From the NCBI GenBank assembly GCA_021521415.1, contig JAIQDT010010036.1, positions 1 through 64,000 of the forward strand: 64,000 nucleotides of DNA. Direction: 5' to 3'. The translations under genes and the position numbers were made by a program. The notes beneath the pieces were generated by a model. The model ran no database searches, was not told the origin of the DNA, and worked only from the letters and a program-made list of their open reading frames with translations. This document shows positions 19,148 to 32,124 of this stretch, piece after piece. The number at the start of each line of letters is the position of its first letter. Positions within the stretch are counted from its first letter, which is position 1. This DNA is from Bidens hawaiensis. Its lineage: Eukaryota > Streptophyta > Magnoliopsida > Asterales > Asteraceae.

Positions 19148-21422
19148 TGTCACACCCCAACTTTAGGGCCTAGACGTGTGACCAATAGTTGGTACCTGTT
19201 TTGTAAATAAATAAGAGTTGCGGTTTGTAGCGGAAGTCTTTAGTAAAATATTATTATTGAAAACTTATTAAAAAGTCGGGTTTAATTACCCGTTTGATAT
19301 TTCAAATACATTTCTTGGAAAACATCTCTTTTATAATATTTCCAAATAAAATATCTGAGCCATCAGATAACATCTAATGACTATAACTCCAATCTTCTAT
19401 TCCTTCTTGCTTGTCTGTTCTAACCTTTCTTGTTTCCCTGTAATATGGGTGGGAAAATACGTCAGCACAAAGCTGGTGAATAACGCTGACTCTAAAATCT
19501 CTTTTCAATACCTTTGTGAAACCAACAATAATACCTTTGTGACTACTCATTAGGCACCCAACTAAATTGGGATCAAATTACCCTAAGTACCATGTACAAT
19601 TAATTATATACACAATATCATTTCTTTGAACAGTCCCGTAGACCTTCAGAGGCATGTTGATGATATGCATGGCCTCGGGGAAATGCCGAGTCACCATGTA
19701 TGTTTGGATCCAGACACATGTATACTCTTAATCAGAGTGTCCGTTTCTTATTATTGTACACAAATTTTTAAGGATTCATAAATCCTATGCAAACATTCAG
19801 ACTCATTATAAAAGGTTTGGGGGCGTATTCACCTTTTCTGTTTATAATCAGTTTATGATACTGATTCCTGTTTTCTGTTCTCTTCTTCTTGTTTCGTTAC
19901 CTCGGACCTATAGTACGAGAATAACCTTTATATAAATAACTAGATCAACGATCTAGCTTTAGACCTTTAGTCTATTTCGTATAGCTTTTAACCTTGATAA
20001 AATCATTTGTTTCTTTAAAACATTTGGACCTTTAGTCCTTTGCTTCATTTACCAATTATATGCTACGTTTCTTCTTCAAGAAGAAACGTCTATACTGAGT
20101 TTCTTCTTCAAGAAGAAACATTAATTTCATAACTATAATCTCTTGTATTATATTTCTTAGTCATAAAGAAATACTATTTTGACTATAACCTTTGCTCAAG
20201 AAAAGTTATATTATTCTTAATCGTAATCAAGGTTTGGCTATAACTTCGACTATGGTCTTAAGCCATTTATAATAATATAATAATAACTTAGGCAGAACCC
20301 CTTACCTCGCACGGGTATTCAGAGTTAGATTTCCTAAGTTTATACGGGCAACACTTCTACTCTATCTGCACGTTTCTCGAGGCGTTCTTGATCCACCTTC
20401 CTTGGCACGCAAATCGAGGCAATGTTCGGTCGTCGGGTCGTGCACGTACTTCGAGACGGATGTCGGGTTACTTTTGGGTGGCACGCACTTCGAGGAAACA
20501 CCGGGTTTATGGTACGGATTACGATGTATTGATTGTCGGGTCGGTGGCACGCAAAACGATGTTCGGCACGCAAACCGAGGTAGAGAGAGTAAAATCTAGA
20601 AAGAAAATAGCTGTGGTGTGTGTGAAATGAGCCGGATCCCTCCCCTTTTATAGCCATTTTTGTGTCCCATCGCGTACCGCGATGGGCACGTTTTCAACAC
20701 CGTCGCGTACCGCGACGGGTACCAATCTGACACATTCTGCCACGTGTCCCGTCGTGTTGCCACGTGTCACCAGAGTGTGACACGTGTTCGTGAGTCATCA
20801 CGGCCCATCGCGTACCGCGATGACCGTCCTCTTGGACTCATCGCGTACCCTGATGGGTCCTTAGATATTATTTTTCGTTTTCAGTCCTTTATCTTTTGTA
20901 GCTTGTCATTTCTGGTCTAGTTCTCGTTGTCTAAAAATACTAAGGCGGCTCTTAAAGCAGCTTGCGGCGATGCGAGCGTGCGAAGTGCGCCATCAAAGCG
21001 CCACATTGCACCCAACGCCCTTCGCCGTCGCCGTCGCCCTCGCCCTCTCCCTCGTCCGAGCCCGAGCCCGTGCGCGTCGGGTGCTACGCACCCTCCGCTA
21101 GGACCACTTGGTGCATGATATTCATAAAAGAATATAACTATGAAAAATCTCTTCCTTATAAAGAGCTTCCATTTCTTTACCACTTTCCATGTGGGATGGA
21201 TTCCATCTCCCTTATTTATACCTTAGTGGAATGCTTCCACTTTCTTACATCTTCCAATGTGGATGGAATTTCTTTTCATGTAAGTAAACTTAACTTAGGA
21301 AATATTTTTATTTCCTTATTTTTCTTATAATTCCTTTATTTAATATTTTTCCATTACTTATCTTTTAATCCCTCAACTTTCCTAAGTTGTCAAATTTGGA
21401 TCGAAATTTTGGGGATGTTACA
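19148..21422 (-). mobile_element. 3' LTR of gag-only retrotransposon
   Basis: In minus sense it starts TGTAACATCCCC at 21422 and ends GGGGTGTGACA at 19148, length 2275 bp. The first 1.35 kb in plus coordinates (19148-20498) is repeated at 24022-25371 with high identity, including TTTCTTCTTCAAGAAGAAAC palindromes. A purine-rich tract AAGGTGGGGAGGA (minus, 21435-21423) sits directly upstream, which marks this copy as the 3' LTR. The U3 half holds GC-rich palindromes (20666-20857), several CACGTG words and a CGTCGC-rich block (21018-21075). Open frames inside come from these compositional features. Confidence 0.9.
20666..20857. repeat. Four CGCGTACCGCG palindromes in LTR
   Basis: CCCATCGCGTACCGCGATGGG at 20666-20685 plus one base, a variant with CGTCGCGTACCGCGACG at 20701-20717, another at 20803-20823, and a decayed one at 20838-20857. 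Between the second and third lie three CACGTG hexamers. Each unit can fold on itself around TAC. Confidence 0.85.
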
Positions 21423-22155
21423 TCCTCCCCACCTTGAAATGAATCTCGTCTTCGAGATTCGTTGGTTTAAGAGTGAATGGTTCTTACCTTTGATTGTCGA
21501 TTAGATTCTATCTAATCGGGTTCTTGTTGTTACAATCTGTATGCAGAATTACTAGGGTCTTTATTTTGTTGTTAACTTACATCCTCGAATGATGTAACCA
21601 GTCAATAGTTCAGAATATCATTTGTAAATATAAATTGCTAAACACATTGATCAGTTGTGTTTAACTATTTACCTTACCGTTCGTATTCTAAATATTTACC
21701 GATGTTAACTACATTGTTGTTTTGATTCAGTCTATAGAATCCATTCTATCCTTGATCTTGATCAATGATGTTTATTATATTTTAACAGTACCCCTGTACT
21801 TTGACTTTAATCACATTTGCTATACTTTCGATAGTACATTATCCTTGCATATTTAGATATCATCTAACGTTTGGTATATCATCTTCCTAGATGATAACTT
21901 TTCTCAACGTCTTCCTTGTTCTAAGTTTCGCATGAACTTTTCAATAATTGAACCTCTTGATTGGTCTTTAGAGGTAATGAATATAAGCATTCTTGTGTAT
22001 TAACACGATCTATATGCTAATATTTCATTTATAACTTAGGGATTTAAATACCCTTCTTTGATTACAAAACTTATCGTTTAAGAACGAGTTACAATTAATA
22101 TACAAAAGTTAGCTAGCCTATCTTGATATTTCCTTGATGTGATCTTTGTCATTTA
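21423..22155. other. Internal untranslated region of the gag-only element
   Basis: It begins with the polypurine tract next to the 3' LTR, then about 700 bp of AT-rich sequence. A full element would have protease, reverse transcriptase and integrase between gag and the 3' LTR, but none is present, not even as fragments. The element is therefore non-autonomous by structure rather than by recent decay. Confidence 0.7.
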
Positions 22156-23802
22156 TTAATCTTGACTAGCTTTTCTTTTTGGGCATTCAGTCTTAAAGTG
22201 ACCCGTTTCTCCACATGTAAAACATATTCCTAGCTTCTTACGACATTCTTCTATTGTGTGTCCTGCTCTCTTGCAGTATGCACAATTATTCGTATTTTCT
22301 AGTCGACACTTTCCAGTATGTTTCTTTCCACAAGTCTTACAGGCTGACTTGGGAGTATCCTCCTTTCCTAACTTCTCGGAATATTTAGCTTTCTTGGTTT
22401 CTTGGTTTTCCTTCTTTTCTTCTTCTTGATTCCTTATCATACTGTTGATTAAGTATCCGGCCAATTCCATAGCCGAATCAACTGTTTCTGGCACATGGGA
22501 TCGTACCATGTCTCTTATTTCTCTTGGTAACCCATATATATAACGAGTTACTTTATTATATTCCGGAGTTACTAGATGTGGAACCAATCGGCAGTACTCT
22601 AGGAATTTAGTGTTATATTCCCTAAGATTTGTGCCAATAACCTTGTGATTCCATAACTCGATTTGAATTCGATCCATATCATGAGTTGGGCAAAATTTCT
22701 TCAATATGAGACCTTTGAATGTTTCCCAACTTAAGTTATACATTGTTTCTCGACCCTTGTTTTGAATTAGGGTGTTCCAACATTCAAGAGCTTCTCCCTT
22801 GAACATTTGTGAAGAATACTGGATAGCTTCCTCACCAGTACATTTGCTTATGGTGACAATTGATTCTTGTTCTTCTAGCCATCTCATAGCGGCTATACCA
22901 TTCGAGTCTCCATGAAATTCTTTAGGATTGTAAACTTTAAAGTTCTTAAAGTTACATCCTTTTTGAATCTTTCGCTTCTTTCGTTTCTTGTCCGTTGGGT
23001 TATTATTAGCTGTAGAGCTATCACAAGTTTCTTCCTTTCTTGAAGAAACAGATTTACTTCAACTCCTCTTGTTAGATTTTGGTCGACTTTGACTCGTAGA
23101 AAAGCCTTTCATAGCTTCCTTAATCATCTTTTGAATTTCCTCTTTATATTGGGCGGGAATTTCATTATCTTTATTATTAATGTTTTCTTCGTTTCCCGAT
23201 TTCTTGGGAGGACTGTTGTGAGAGTTTGCACTTTCTTCTCTTGAGATACTACAATAAAATTTTAAAAGATAAGTCCAATATTCGAAGAACTTAAAACATT
23301 GACTTTTATTCATCTTATTATAGTTACAAGAGTGCATATTATTTTTGTTACAATTATACTCTCTACTAAGGTTTTATTTCTTCCATCGAATGACAAATTT
23401 CTTAATCTTGCTATCTCTCTTGATAGTATCCGTTTCTTTTTCTTCCACCTCCATCTCTTCCATTGTTTCTTCCTTTTGAGTGCGAGCAAGGTAAGAATCT
23501 TGAGTTTCCGGAAAATATTCATGCTCTCGAATATATTCTTCAGAATAATTTATTACTTCTTTTTCCTTTGGCATCATTGGTTTCTTGGATCTACTTGATA
23601 CGTCTCCATACATATTTTGATTTTGAATAATCCGAGCTAGTGGAATGTTAGAATCAAATGAATCTGAATCTTCCTCCATTTTTATTTGGCATGTACTTTC
23701 ATCACTAGATATAGGAATTGGGAGAAAAGACATTCCCATAAATCCTTTTTCTTTGCCAAATCGAGGCTGACATGTTCCTTGGCTAGATTGACATTCTGAC
23801 AT
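22156..23802 (-). pseudogene. Ty3/gypsy-like gag with two in-frame stops
   Basis: One reading frame of 549 codons on the minus strand encodes a capsid/nucleocapsid protein that would assemble the virus-like particle. The N-terminal third is acidic and charged (SDESTCQIKMEEDSD). The capsid core lies at about codons 270-430 (NPKEFHGDSNGIAAMRWLEEQE, then MFKGEALECW). The end carries Cys-rich knuckles CAYCKRAGHTIEEC and CFTCGETGHFKTEC for RNA binding. The frame is broken only by TAA at 23374-23376 and TGA at 23059-23061, with no frameshift. No protease or pol follows, so this element depends on enzymes made elsewhere. The CX2CX4HX4C spacing and the capsid pattern are those of chromovirus-like Ty3/gypsy gags; lineage is not certain. 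Confidence 0.85.
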
Positions 23803-24007
23803 CTGCGCGAGGTTAGATTTTAGGGATAGGAAGACGCTCCTATCTTATTTGTTATATCTTATCCGTATTTAGTTATGAATGATTTCTTGATACTTTTCAA
23901 CTAAGTATCTTGTTTGCTTGAATCATTATTTGTATAATAAGTTTTCAAAACTTATCCTTAATCAAAGCCTAGGTATAATTAAATACCTAATTCGCTAAGA
24001 TTGATAG

Positions 24008-24019
24008 CTCTGATACCAA
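24008..24019 (-). other. Primer-binding site of the gag-only element
   Basis: The minus strand reads TTGGTATCAGAG directly after the LTR end at 24022, the initiator-Met tRNA type. It identifies 24022-25371 as the 5' LTR. Confidence 0.85.
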
Positions 24020-24021
24020 CC

Positions 24022-25371
24022 TGTCACACCCCAACTTTAGGGCTTAGGCGTGTGACCAATAGTTGGTACCTGTTTTGTATATAAATCAGAGTTGCGGTTT
24101 GTAGCGGAAGTCTTTAGTAAAATATTATTATTGAAAACTTATTAAAAAGTCGGGTTTAATTAACCGTTTGATATTTCAAATACATTTCTTGGAAAACATA
24201 ACTCTTTTATAATATTTTCAAATAAAATATCTGAGCCATCAGATAACATCTAATGACTATAACTCCAATCTTCTATTCCTTCTTGCTTGTCTGTTCTAAC
24301 CTTTCTTGTTTTCCTGTAACATGGGTGGGAAAATACGTCAGCACAAAGCTGGTGAATAACGCTGACTCTAAAATCTCTTTTCAATACCTTTGTGAAACCA
24401 ACAATAATACCTTTGTGACTACTCATTAGGCACCCAACTAAATTGGGATCAAATTACCCTAAGTACCATGTACAATTAATTATATACACAATATCATTTC
24501 TCTGAACAGTCTCGTAGACCTTCAGAGGCATGTTGATGATATACATGGCCTCGGGGAAATGCCGAGTCACCATGTATGTTTGGATCCAGACACATGTATA
24601 CTCTTAATCAGAGTGTCAGTTTCTTATTATTGTACACAAATTTTTAAGGATTCGTAAATCCTATGCAAACATTCAGACTCATTATAAAAGGTTTGGGGGC
24701 GTATTCACCTTTTCTGTTTATAATCAGTTTCTGATACTGATTCCTGTTTTCTGTTCTCTTCTTCTTGTTTCGTTACCTCGGACCTATAGTACGAGAATAA
24801 CCTTTATATAAATAACTAGATCAACGATCTAGCTTTAGACCTTTAGTCTATTTCGTATAGCTTTTAACCTTGATAAAATCATTTGTTTCTTTAAAACATT
24901 TGGACCTTTAGTCCTTTGCTTCATTTACCAATTATATGCTACGTTTCTTCTTCAAGAAGAAACGTCTATACTGAGTTTCTTCTTCAAGAAGAAACATTAA
25001 TTTCATAACTATAATCTCTTGTATTATATTTCTTAGTCATAAAGAAATACTATTTTGACTATAACCTTTGCTCAAGAAAAGTTATATTATTCTTAATCGT
25101 AATCAAGGTTTGGCTATAACTTCGACTATGGTCTTAAGCCATTTATAATAATATAATAATAACTTAGGCATAACCCCTTACCTCGCACGGGTATTCAGAG
25201 TTAGATTTCCTAAGTTTATACGGGCAACACTTCTACTCTATCTGCACGTTTCTCGAGGCGTTCTTGATCCACCTTCCTTGGCACGCAAATCGAGGCAATG
25301 TTCGGTCGTCGGGTCGTGCACGTACTTCGAGACGGATGTCGGGTTACTTTTGGGTGGTACGCACTTCGAGA
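24022..25371 (-). mobile_element. 5' LTR of gag-only element, truncated
   Basis: It matches 19148-20498 of the 3' LTR over its whole length with few differences, then diverges abruptly after cttcgag at 25371. The missing roughly 920 bp is the U3 promoter half with the palindromes. Without it the element has lost its 5' promoter and its outer target duplication. Confidence 0.9.
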
Positions 25372-26338
25372 CGCATAAATTTTGTTTTCACAACCACAAT
25401 ATTCTGAGCAATTTCAAGATTATAAGGCAATGGCTTCCATTTTTCAACCCTTAACTCCTTGTTTTCATAAGTCCAGGTTATCCACTCAATAAGTAAATCT
25501 CCATAATAGTTGTGTATTGTACAACGAGACATTTCCTCTTCCATAGATATTGCAATGTCACTTGATGTAGAAATTTTATGCTTGTCTGCAAATGGTTCTC
25601 CAATTTGTGAAAATATACCAATTTGCTTTCACCATCAGAAAAGATCCACAAGAACTGGACCTAGATCCCTAAGTACCGAACCTTTCTCTATAGCAGCATG
25701 ATCATGTGTTTCATTTACCTTGAACATATCTCTATAACCCACATTGCTCCCTATTCTAGTCTTGGTCTGTGAGACAATAAATGTAGTCTTAATTGTAACA
25801 GTAGCAAAAACATTGGTAAACCTAAATTGTTCCTTGTCTACTGTGTTCAGATTTCTACCACCCTTATCTTCAGCAAAGTGTCTATGTGGGTTGTTACCGT
25901 ACCATACTATTTCAGTTGAAGCTTCATTTTTATCATAGGCAATATCATCAATCAATACCTTTTTGTTTTGTTGGTTTGGCTGAGTAACATTTTCAAAGTT
26001 GACATCAACAATATGCCCATTGCACATGGCCAAAATATCTCCACATTTGATAATATCATACCACTTATTATAAGTAAACCGAAAATCCAAGCCCATTATA
26101 ATATGCAAACAACTATGGCGTAGACATAAGCCATGAAAACAATGGTACATAAGACTTTGTAAAATCCCCTTTAAACCAAATTTGTCACTTTGGACCCACA
26201 CAACTAGAGAACCCTTATGACTTCCCTCAACCATTTTGTCATCTTGTTTAAATATTGAATTCTATAAACAACCCACCATTCCCATCCAAAGAAAAATGAT
26301 TGCCCACTTGACCCAAAGTGAGTCTGATAATGAAAAAG
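25372..26338 (-). pseudogene. Unrecognised coding remnant, distal part
   Basis: Open frames at 25635-26234 (199 codons) and 25344-25544 (66 codons, running into the LTR) look like true coding sequence by composition. They contain segments such as GLDFRFTYNKWYDIIK and EIVWYGNNPHRHFAED. I recognise no family. The stretch continues 29287-30425: the two flanks of the solo LTR share the target duplication tcatg, so they were contiguous before it inserted. Because the other end looks gag-like, it may be the internal region of an old retrotransposon. A decayed host gene is the alternative. Confidence 0.4.
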
Positions 26339-26343
26339 TCATG
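26339..26343. repeat. Target site duplication of solo LTR
   Basis: tcatg, repeated exactly at 29282-29286. Confidence 0.9.
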
Positions 26344-29281
26344 TGTAACATTCGTTACTTTTCAAACCCGAAAATCCGACCCGTTTTAATATTTATGTTT
26401 TTATTTATAAATATATGTATAAAAACATATTATAATATCCAACTCCATAATAAAATATACATTCAACATTTCTAATCCCCGATGTGACACCCGACATTTT
26501 CAGTTAAATCCTGTTGATTTTGTCAGCAAACCCAGTTAGTTCTGTTAACTAAGTTAATGAACTCCCATGCATATAGTGTTATGTATGCATACATTGAGTC
26601 AGTGGTGTCATTGGTGACCTAAGTGAGAGTAACTAGTTATTGATAACTAGAATAATAAACTTGTCACACATGTTATTATATATGATAGGTTATAATAAAT
26701 TAGGTTATAATAAATTTTTCACACATGATATGTTACATGTATTATATGTGGTGGGTGAAATTGTGTTACATGCTACATGATTAGTTATTGTATACTTATA
26801 TGTTTTAGAAGAAGTGAATAATTAAAATAACATAATCTATGATATATTACATGACAAGTAACAAAAAGGCTAGTACACAACATATGGTTACTAGAAAATG
26901 TTTATAATAGAATGTAACATGTCACATGTAATAAAAACTGGCATAACCTAAAGTTTAATAAAATAAATTATGTCTTAATGATTGTGTTAATGATGAGTAA
27001 ATAACAATTAAGGTTATAACTTTTCTTTTTCTTCCTTTTGGCCGTCCATATCACATCACACGCACATACATTTTATTTTTCTAAAACACTCTCAAAATAT
27101 CATAATCAAGTTGGATGATTCTTGAAACAAATAGTGATATAGCATTGATCAAGTAAATAAGTAAGCATGGTTAATATATATTTTTTTTATGTTTCTTTGA
27201 TTTGGGATTGTGGGATTGAGTATCAAACACATGTAATCATAAGAAATAAAAAGATGATCAAGTTGATGGTTTTAAAAGAAATTGTGTGTTTTGTCATAAA
27301 AGAAATATGGAAACCTTTTGTACAAAAATATTATTTTATAAATCAGTAAAATAATGAAATACATGAGATTTGGTTATAAAAAAATGGTTCCTTGATGATT
27401 AAAGATCATAAGGATATAAGAATAATGATTTTTTTGAGTTTTGGTTTGAATTTTCTTGTTGACAGATTCTGTATTTTAGATTGTAGATTGTGTAACTTGA
27501 TGATACGTTGGTGTTTTTGATTTATTTGTGATACTATGATTAAGTACTTTGAATCTAGTATTCAAAAAGTCAAGAATAAAAATTTTTGGACTTTGTTTGT
27601 CAAGTTTTTATTAAATTAGAAAATAGGGTTGCAATCCTGATTGAAAGAGAAATTTTCTGAGCTGTATTGTAAACTGTATAACTTGAGATTGAAAATAGAT
27701 ATGGGTATTATTCCACTTCTGGAATGTTGTAAATTGAATTATGAATCCAATCCAATTGGTCTTGCATCAATTGTACATATATGGAATATTTAACAAATAT
27801 TTACATTCTGTTGTGCTGATAAGGTAGCTGAAAATAGGTTTCTGTAGTGTATGAATTTTCATGATGTTTGTGAGTGTTGAAATATTACAAGAAAATTTTA
27901 TGTTGTTCCTAATACTTGAAGGTATCTGTGGGAATTATTTGGTAAATTATTTGCATGTTTTGACTAGTTAGAAAAATAGGTTTTGGTGACTTAAAATCTG
28001 CCCAAATTTATCCAGCATGTTGTTTGGTAAAAATAGTTGTGGTTTGTACAAAGATTGTTGTGTTATATTGGAATTTGACTTTATTAGTCAACTTGAAATT
28101 ATTTGACTAAATGCTTGGTCTTACTTATGAGAAATGAAATTGGTAAAAGTGTGACTTAGTCATATGGTTACATGAAAAATGATTAATTGCAAATTACATG
28201 ATCGATTGTTAGGTTGCGACTATGAATATCTTATGATTATTTTAAGTCTAGATAATTGGTCAAAAGCCACCAACGGGTCGTCGGTCAATATTTAGGGTCA
28301 ACGGTCAATATTTTTAGTCAACGGTCAACAACATGGACCTTTTGGTCAAAAGTAAATGAAAGTCAAACTTTGGTCAAACTTTTAATAATCCGTGGGATTG
28401 TTTGGATACTAAGGATTCTAGGAATCGCTTAGAAAATACTTAGAGTGATTGTATGAATATTTACATTTTATAAGTCGTCAGTTAATATTAATTTTTATGC
28501 TTTTAATTCTAGTTCGTGACGTTCAATTGCTTCGATTTCATTTACGTACTTTCGGTCTTATTTCAAGTTTGTCTTCAGCATCAAGGTGAGGTTCTCACAC
28601 CCCCTTTTTACTTTTTTACTACTTTTGGGGGCAGCATATATATCCTATCCAAATTCAATTTCGTTTATTTGTTATTTACAAACTACAATTCGCTACATGG
28701 ACTTGTGTGTTTACTTGTTACTTGCTCAAAATTACTTGCACATGGATTACTTCAATATAGTATGATCATACGCCCCCCTTTGCGCTCAATACATTTGTTG
28801 TTATGAGTGAAAAATGGCCTCATTATCCGAGTATGTTGGTGCACAATCCCAACTGGAAAGGACCTTACTTGCGCTTATCTGAGTACGCTGGTGCACAATC
28901 CCAGTTGGAATCTTACTTGCTCATTTACACTTATTTATGGAATTGTATAATTTTTATGTACGTATATCAAAACATATTTGAACTCACCAACCAAAACATA
29001 TTTGAACTCACCAACTATTCATTTAGTTGACTTTATTTTATATATATGTTACAGGTATAATTATTGGAGTATGAAACGGAGAAGACACTAGAACTTAGGT
29101 TATATTAATAAATGGACAAGTTGTTAATTGTTCTTGTATTTTCTTGTATTTCATGTTACAAACTTGTGTACTTGATGTTTAAATTAATTAATGATAATAT
29201 TGTCACTTAATAGTGTCACATGTGTTTTAGGCAATTTGTACGTCACACTCGGAAGTATTCCGCTTTAGCCGGGGTGTTACA
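26344..29281 (+). mobile_element. Solo LTR, 2938 bp, Ty3/gypsy-like
   Basis: It starts TGTAACATTCGTTAC and ends GCCGGGGTGTTACA, with TG...CA ends and a perfect 5-bp duplication (tcatg) on both sides. There is no internal region and no second LTR, so it is the product of recombination between the two LTRs of a former element. The start and end resemble, in the opposite orientation, the LTR at 2842-6529. It carries GTATGATCATAC (28760-28771) and CATTATCCGAGTATGT (28821-28836). A second CTGAGTACGCTGGTGCACAATCCCA-like unit follows, so that block is locally duplicated. Short frames inside (for example 28516-29030) are not genes. Confidence 0.9.
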
Positions 29282-29286
29282 TCATG

Positions 29287-30425
29287 CCCCTGCTTGTTCC
29301 AACCATTATCACTAATTTGGTAACCCCACTTAACCTTTATTTTCATACCAGCTTTAAAATAGTAGCCTCAAGTTTCTTAATCCTGACAATTAGTTGATTT
29401 TTAACAAAACAACTAACAAACTTAAGCCATGGAACCATCCAAATATCATAACCACTAGATAAGCAAGCTGATTTCTGTTGCATCCAGGTCATGCACTTCA
29501 TGAATAACTTATTCCAACATTGTTGACATAAATTTCATTTACCATATTAGCTCCTCGACTCCACTAAGCTCTTTATCAAATAACCTCTTCAAACATGGAT
29601 TGCTATACAACCGCCATGAACCTTTGGTCTTCCATTTATGCCACATGCACGCCCATGCCTTCGTCTTGAAGATATTCTGGTTTGTTGCATCAGGAACCAA
29701 CACAAGGAGTAATTCTTCTTTCATTATCCCCTGTTGAGAAGCTCCTACCTTGACACTTATATTAATATCATCAAAAGTACCCATAAATTGGAAACCATAA
29801 ACATTCCTACACGAATTCTCAATTCGTCCCCAACCTGTATCAGTCCAATAACAATTAAAACGTCTCGTCAATTTCCATAAAACTAATTCTTTCGTTAAAC
29901 CCAATAGTCCAACATTTTCATCAGGTTTAACCTGATTATCTAACCGGAAACTAGACATATCTAGCCAGGGGCTGAATTGCACCTTCCTATAAACTATATT
30001 TTGCATATCCTGATCTAAAAAACCAATTTCATGTTGAACATTCTTGTGTGTAACAACCCAATTTCCTGATTAATATCAAGAGAAACACCAATGGTTTCTT
30101 GAATCTTATCCCTACTATCAGATTCATCCATAGATTCTTTGAACTTGCCACCCACCCTTTTAGGTATTTCCTCGAACACCTTGGGGTCAGTATTAATTTC
30201 GTTATGACTTTCATTATTAGTAGAGGTAACCAAACTATTTTTTTGTTGAGAAACATATGTGCTTACGTGAGAATATGTTGACACTTCTTGTTTCCATGAT
30301 AAAGAAAACGCCTCTTTCAAAGTTAAATTGCTTCCGATATTATGATACCCCTTAAGAACTTCAGCGATTTTTAGTTTAAGACCAGAGATGAAGAGATACA
30401 CTGCATACACTTCACAGACGTTGAC
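29287..30425 (-). pseudogene. Unrecognised coding remnant with gag-like segment
   Basis: Frames at 30015-30431 (138 codons) and 29539-30006 (155 codons) lie in tandem on the minus strand. The first holds YLFISGLKLKIAEVLKG...TLKEAFSLSWKQE, which follows the FLSGLKPEL...TL-EAY-LA--QE pattern of the retrotransposon gag domain. The second (PWLDMSSFRLDN, RFNCYWTDTGWGRIE, KAWACMWHKWKTKG) is unknown to me. The gag-like start is cut on its right by the TRIM-like element at 30426. Together with 25372-26338 this makes about 2.1 kb of old coding sequence, disrupted by several stops. Confidence 0.45.
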
Positions 30426-32124
30426 TGTCAAGTCCCGTATAGATAATCAAACACGAACAAACTAAACGAATAACTCTCGTTTATATTAATCAGAAAATCT
30501 CACTCTAAAAACTGATTACAACTCTATCAAACCCTAACTCGGTTTGACTCTTGATAAACTCGGTTACATATAGATGAACCCTAACTCGGTTACATCTCCT
30601 GTGTGCCTCTTGGATGAACCCTAACTCGGTTGCATCTCACACCACCACAATCTATAATGCCAAACCATTAATTGGTTTATATACACTAACCTAACTTGCT
30701 AGCCAAGACATTACCAATTATAATCACAATATAATTAGGAAACATAACCACTATGACCTACTTGTCAATATTGGTCCCTCAAGTTCATCGACTTGTGACT
30801 TGGAGTCCAAAATTACCTCCAACAATCACCCCCTAATTTCTGACTCGAAATAGGTGGTTCTTCAACTCCGAGCATGTCTCTTTTGCCCTGTTTGATTTGA
30901 CCCATGAACTTGACCTTCTTGTTTCTCATAACCATCTTGGCCTTGATCTCCCTAGAACTTTTCTTAATCCATAGATGTGTTCTTCGGCTCTCTCGAACTC
31001 GACTACCTCTATGACACTGTCCCCGACCACTCACTCGGTCGTATGAAAACACATAACTACTCCTTTGGCTGCAATCCCGGTCATCTAATCGAGCGAACAA
31101 CAATCTTCCTTGATCTTCTTTTATTCCCAAATCAAAACATGAGCACATCATTTAAGTCATTACACTGGCCAAAACATAACTCGTTTAACCTATAAAAAAC
31201 GAAATCTGAAATTTTCTTCGTTCACAGAAAGAAAATAACAAACTTTTCTTTTCTTTGGATTCCACGTAACACAAAATCAAGTATAATTCTTAACTTTTGA
31301 CTTTCTACCCAAACAACCAATCAAATATAGAAATCCTTTTCTTTGCCTTTTACCTTTACCACAAATCAGATCACGTATAAGAAAATATCTTGCCACACCG
31401 TAACAAGATCTCGCAAGTCTTCGATGATCCCAGCCCGACTTCCAACTTGAAATCCAACAATTGATGTGAACATCCCCAAATAAACTTTCAATCGATCAGC
31501 TTCGAATATCTTTTCAAAACCGAACAAACCTTTGAAACACTCCGATCATATCCTACTATTTCCGAATCAGTGCCGCCCAAACAGCCTACTCGCTGTCTTC
31601 GTAACAGTACCCACGATTCGGTAACTTAACTTGGTTCCGATATGCGCCGGTGACAACTCTTTCTCAAGCCAACGCTCGTCTCCGACCGATTATCGATTTC
31701 TTAAACTTGACTCTGATACCAATTCAAGTCCCGTATCGATAATTAAACACGAACAACCTAAACGAATAACTCTCGTTTATATTAACAAAAAAATCTCACT
31801 CTAAAAACTGATTACAACTCTATCAAACCCTAACTCAGTTTTACTCTTGATAAACCTTAACTCGGTTAAATATAGATGAACCCTAACTCGGTTATATCTC
31901 ATGTGTTCCTCTTGGATGAACCCAAACTCGGTTGCATCTCACATCACCACAATCTATAATGCCAAACCATTAATTGGTTTATATAGACTAACCGAACTTG
32001 CTAGTCAAGACATTACCAATTATAATCACAATATAATTAGAAAACATAACCACTATGACCTACTTGTCAATATTGGTCCCTCAAGTTCACCGACTTGTGA
32101 CTTGGAGTCCATGGTTATCTTACA
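30426..32124 (-). mobile_element. TRIM/SMART-like small LTR element without coding capacity
   Basis: Two similar LTRs, 30426-30824 (3', about 399 bp) and 31723-32124 (5', about 402 bp), flank about 900 bp of internal DNA. On the minus strand the 5' LTR is followed by the primer site TTGGTATCAGAG (31711-31722). The 3' LTR is preceded by the purine tract AAATTAGGGGGTGA (minus, 30838-30825). Both LTRs carry repeated CCCTAACTCGGTT words in plus sense. The internal region encodes nothing recognisable; the frame 30813-31151 overlaps the tract and has no motif. At 1.7 kb it fits terminal-repeat-in-miniature elements moved by another element's enzymes. No matching target duplication was found (ttgac versus attat). 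Confidence 0.8.

Noticed and set aside
20340..21330. Many short frames on both strands
   Set aside because: They fall within the 3' LTR and arise from palindromes and CGTCGC repeats.
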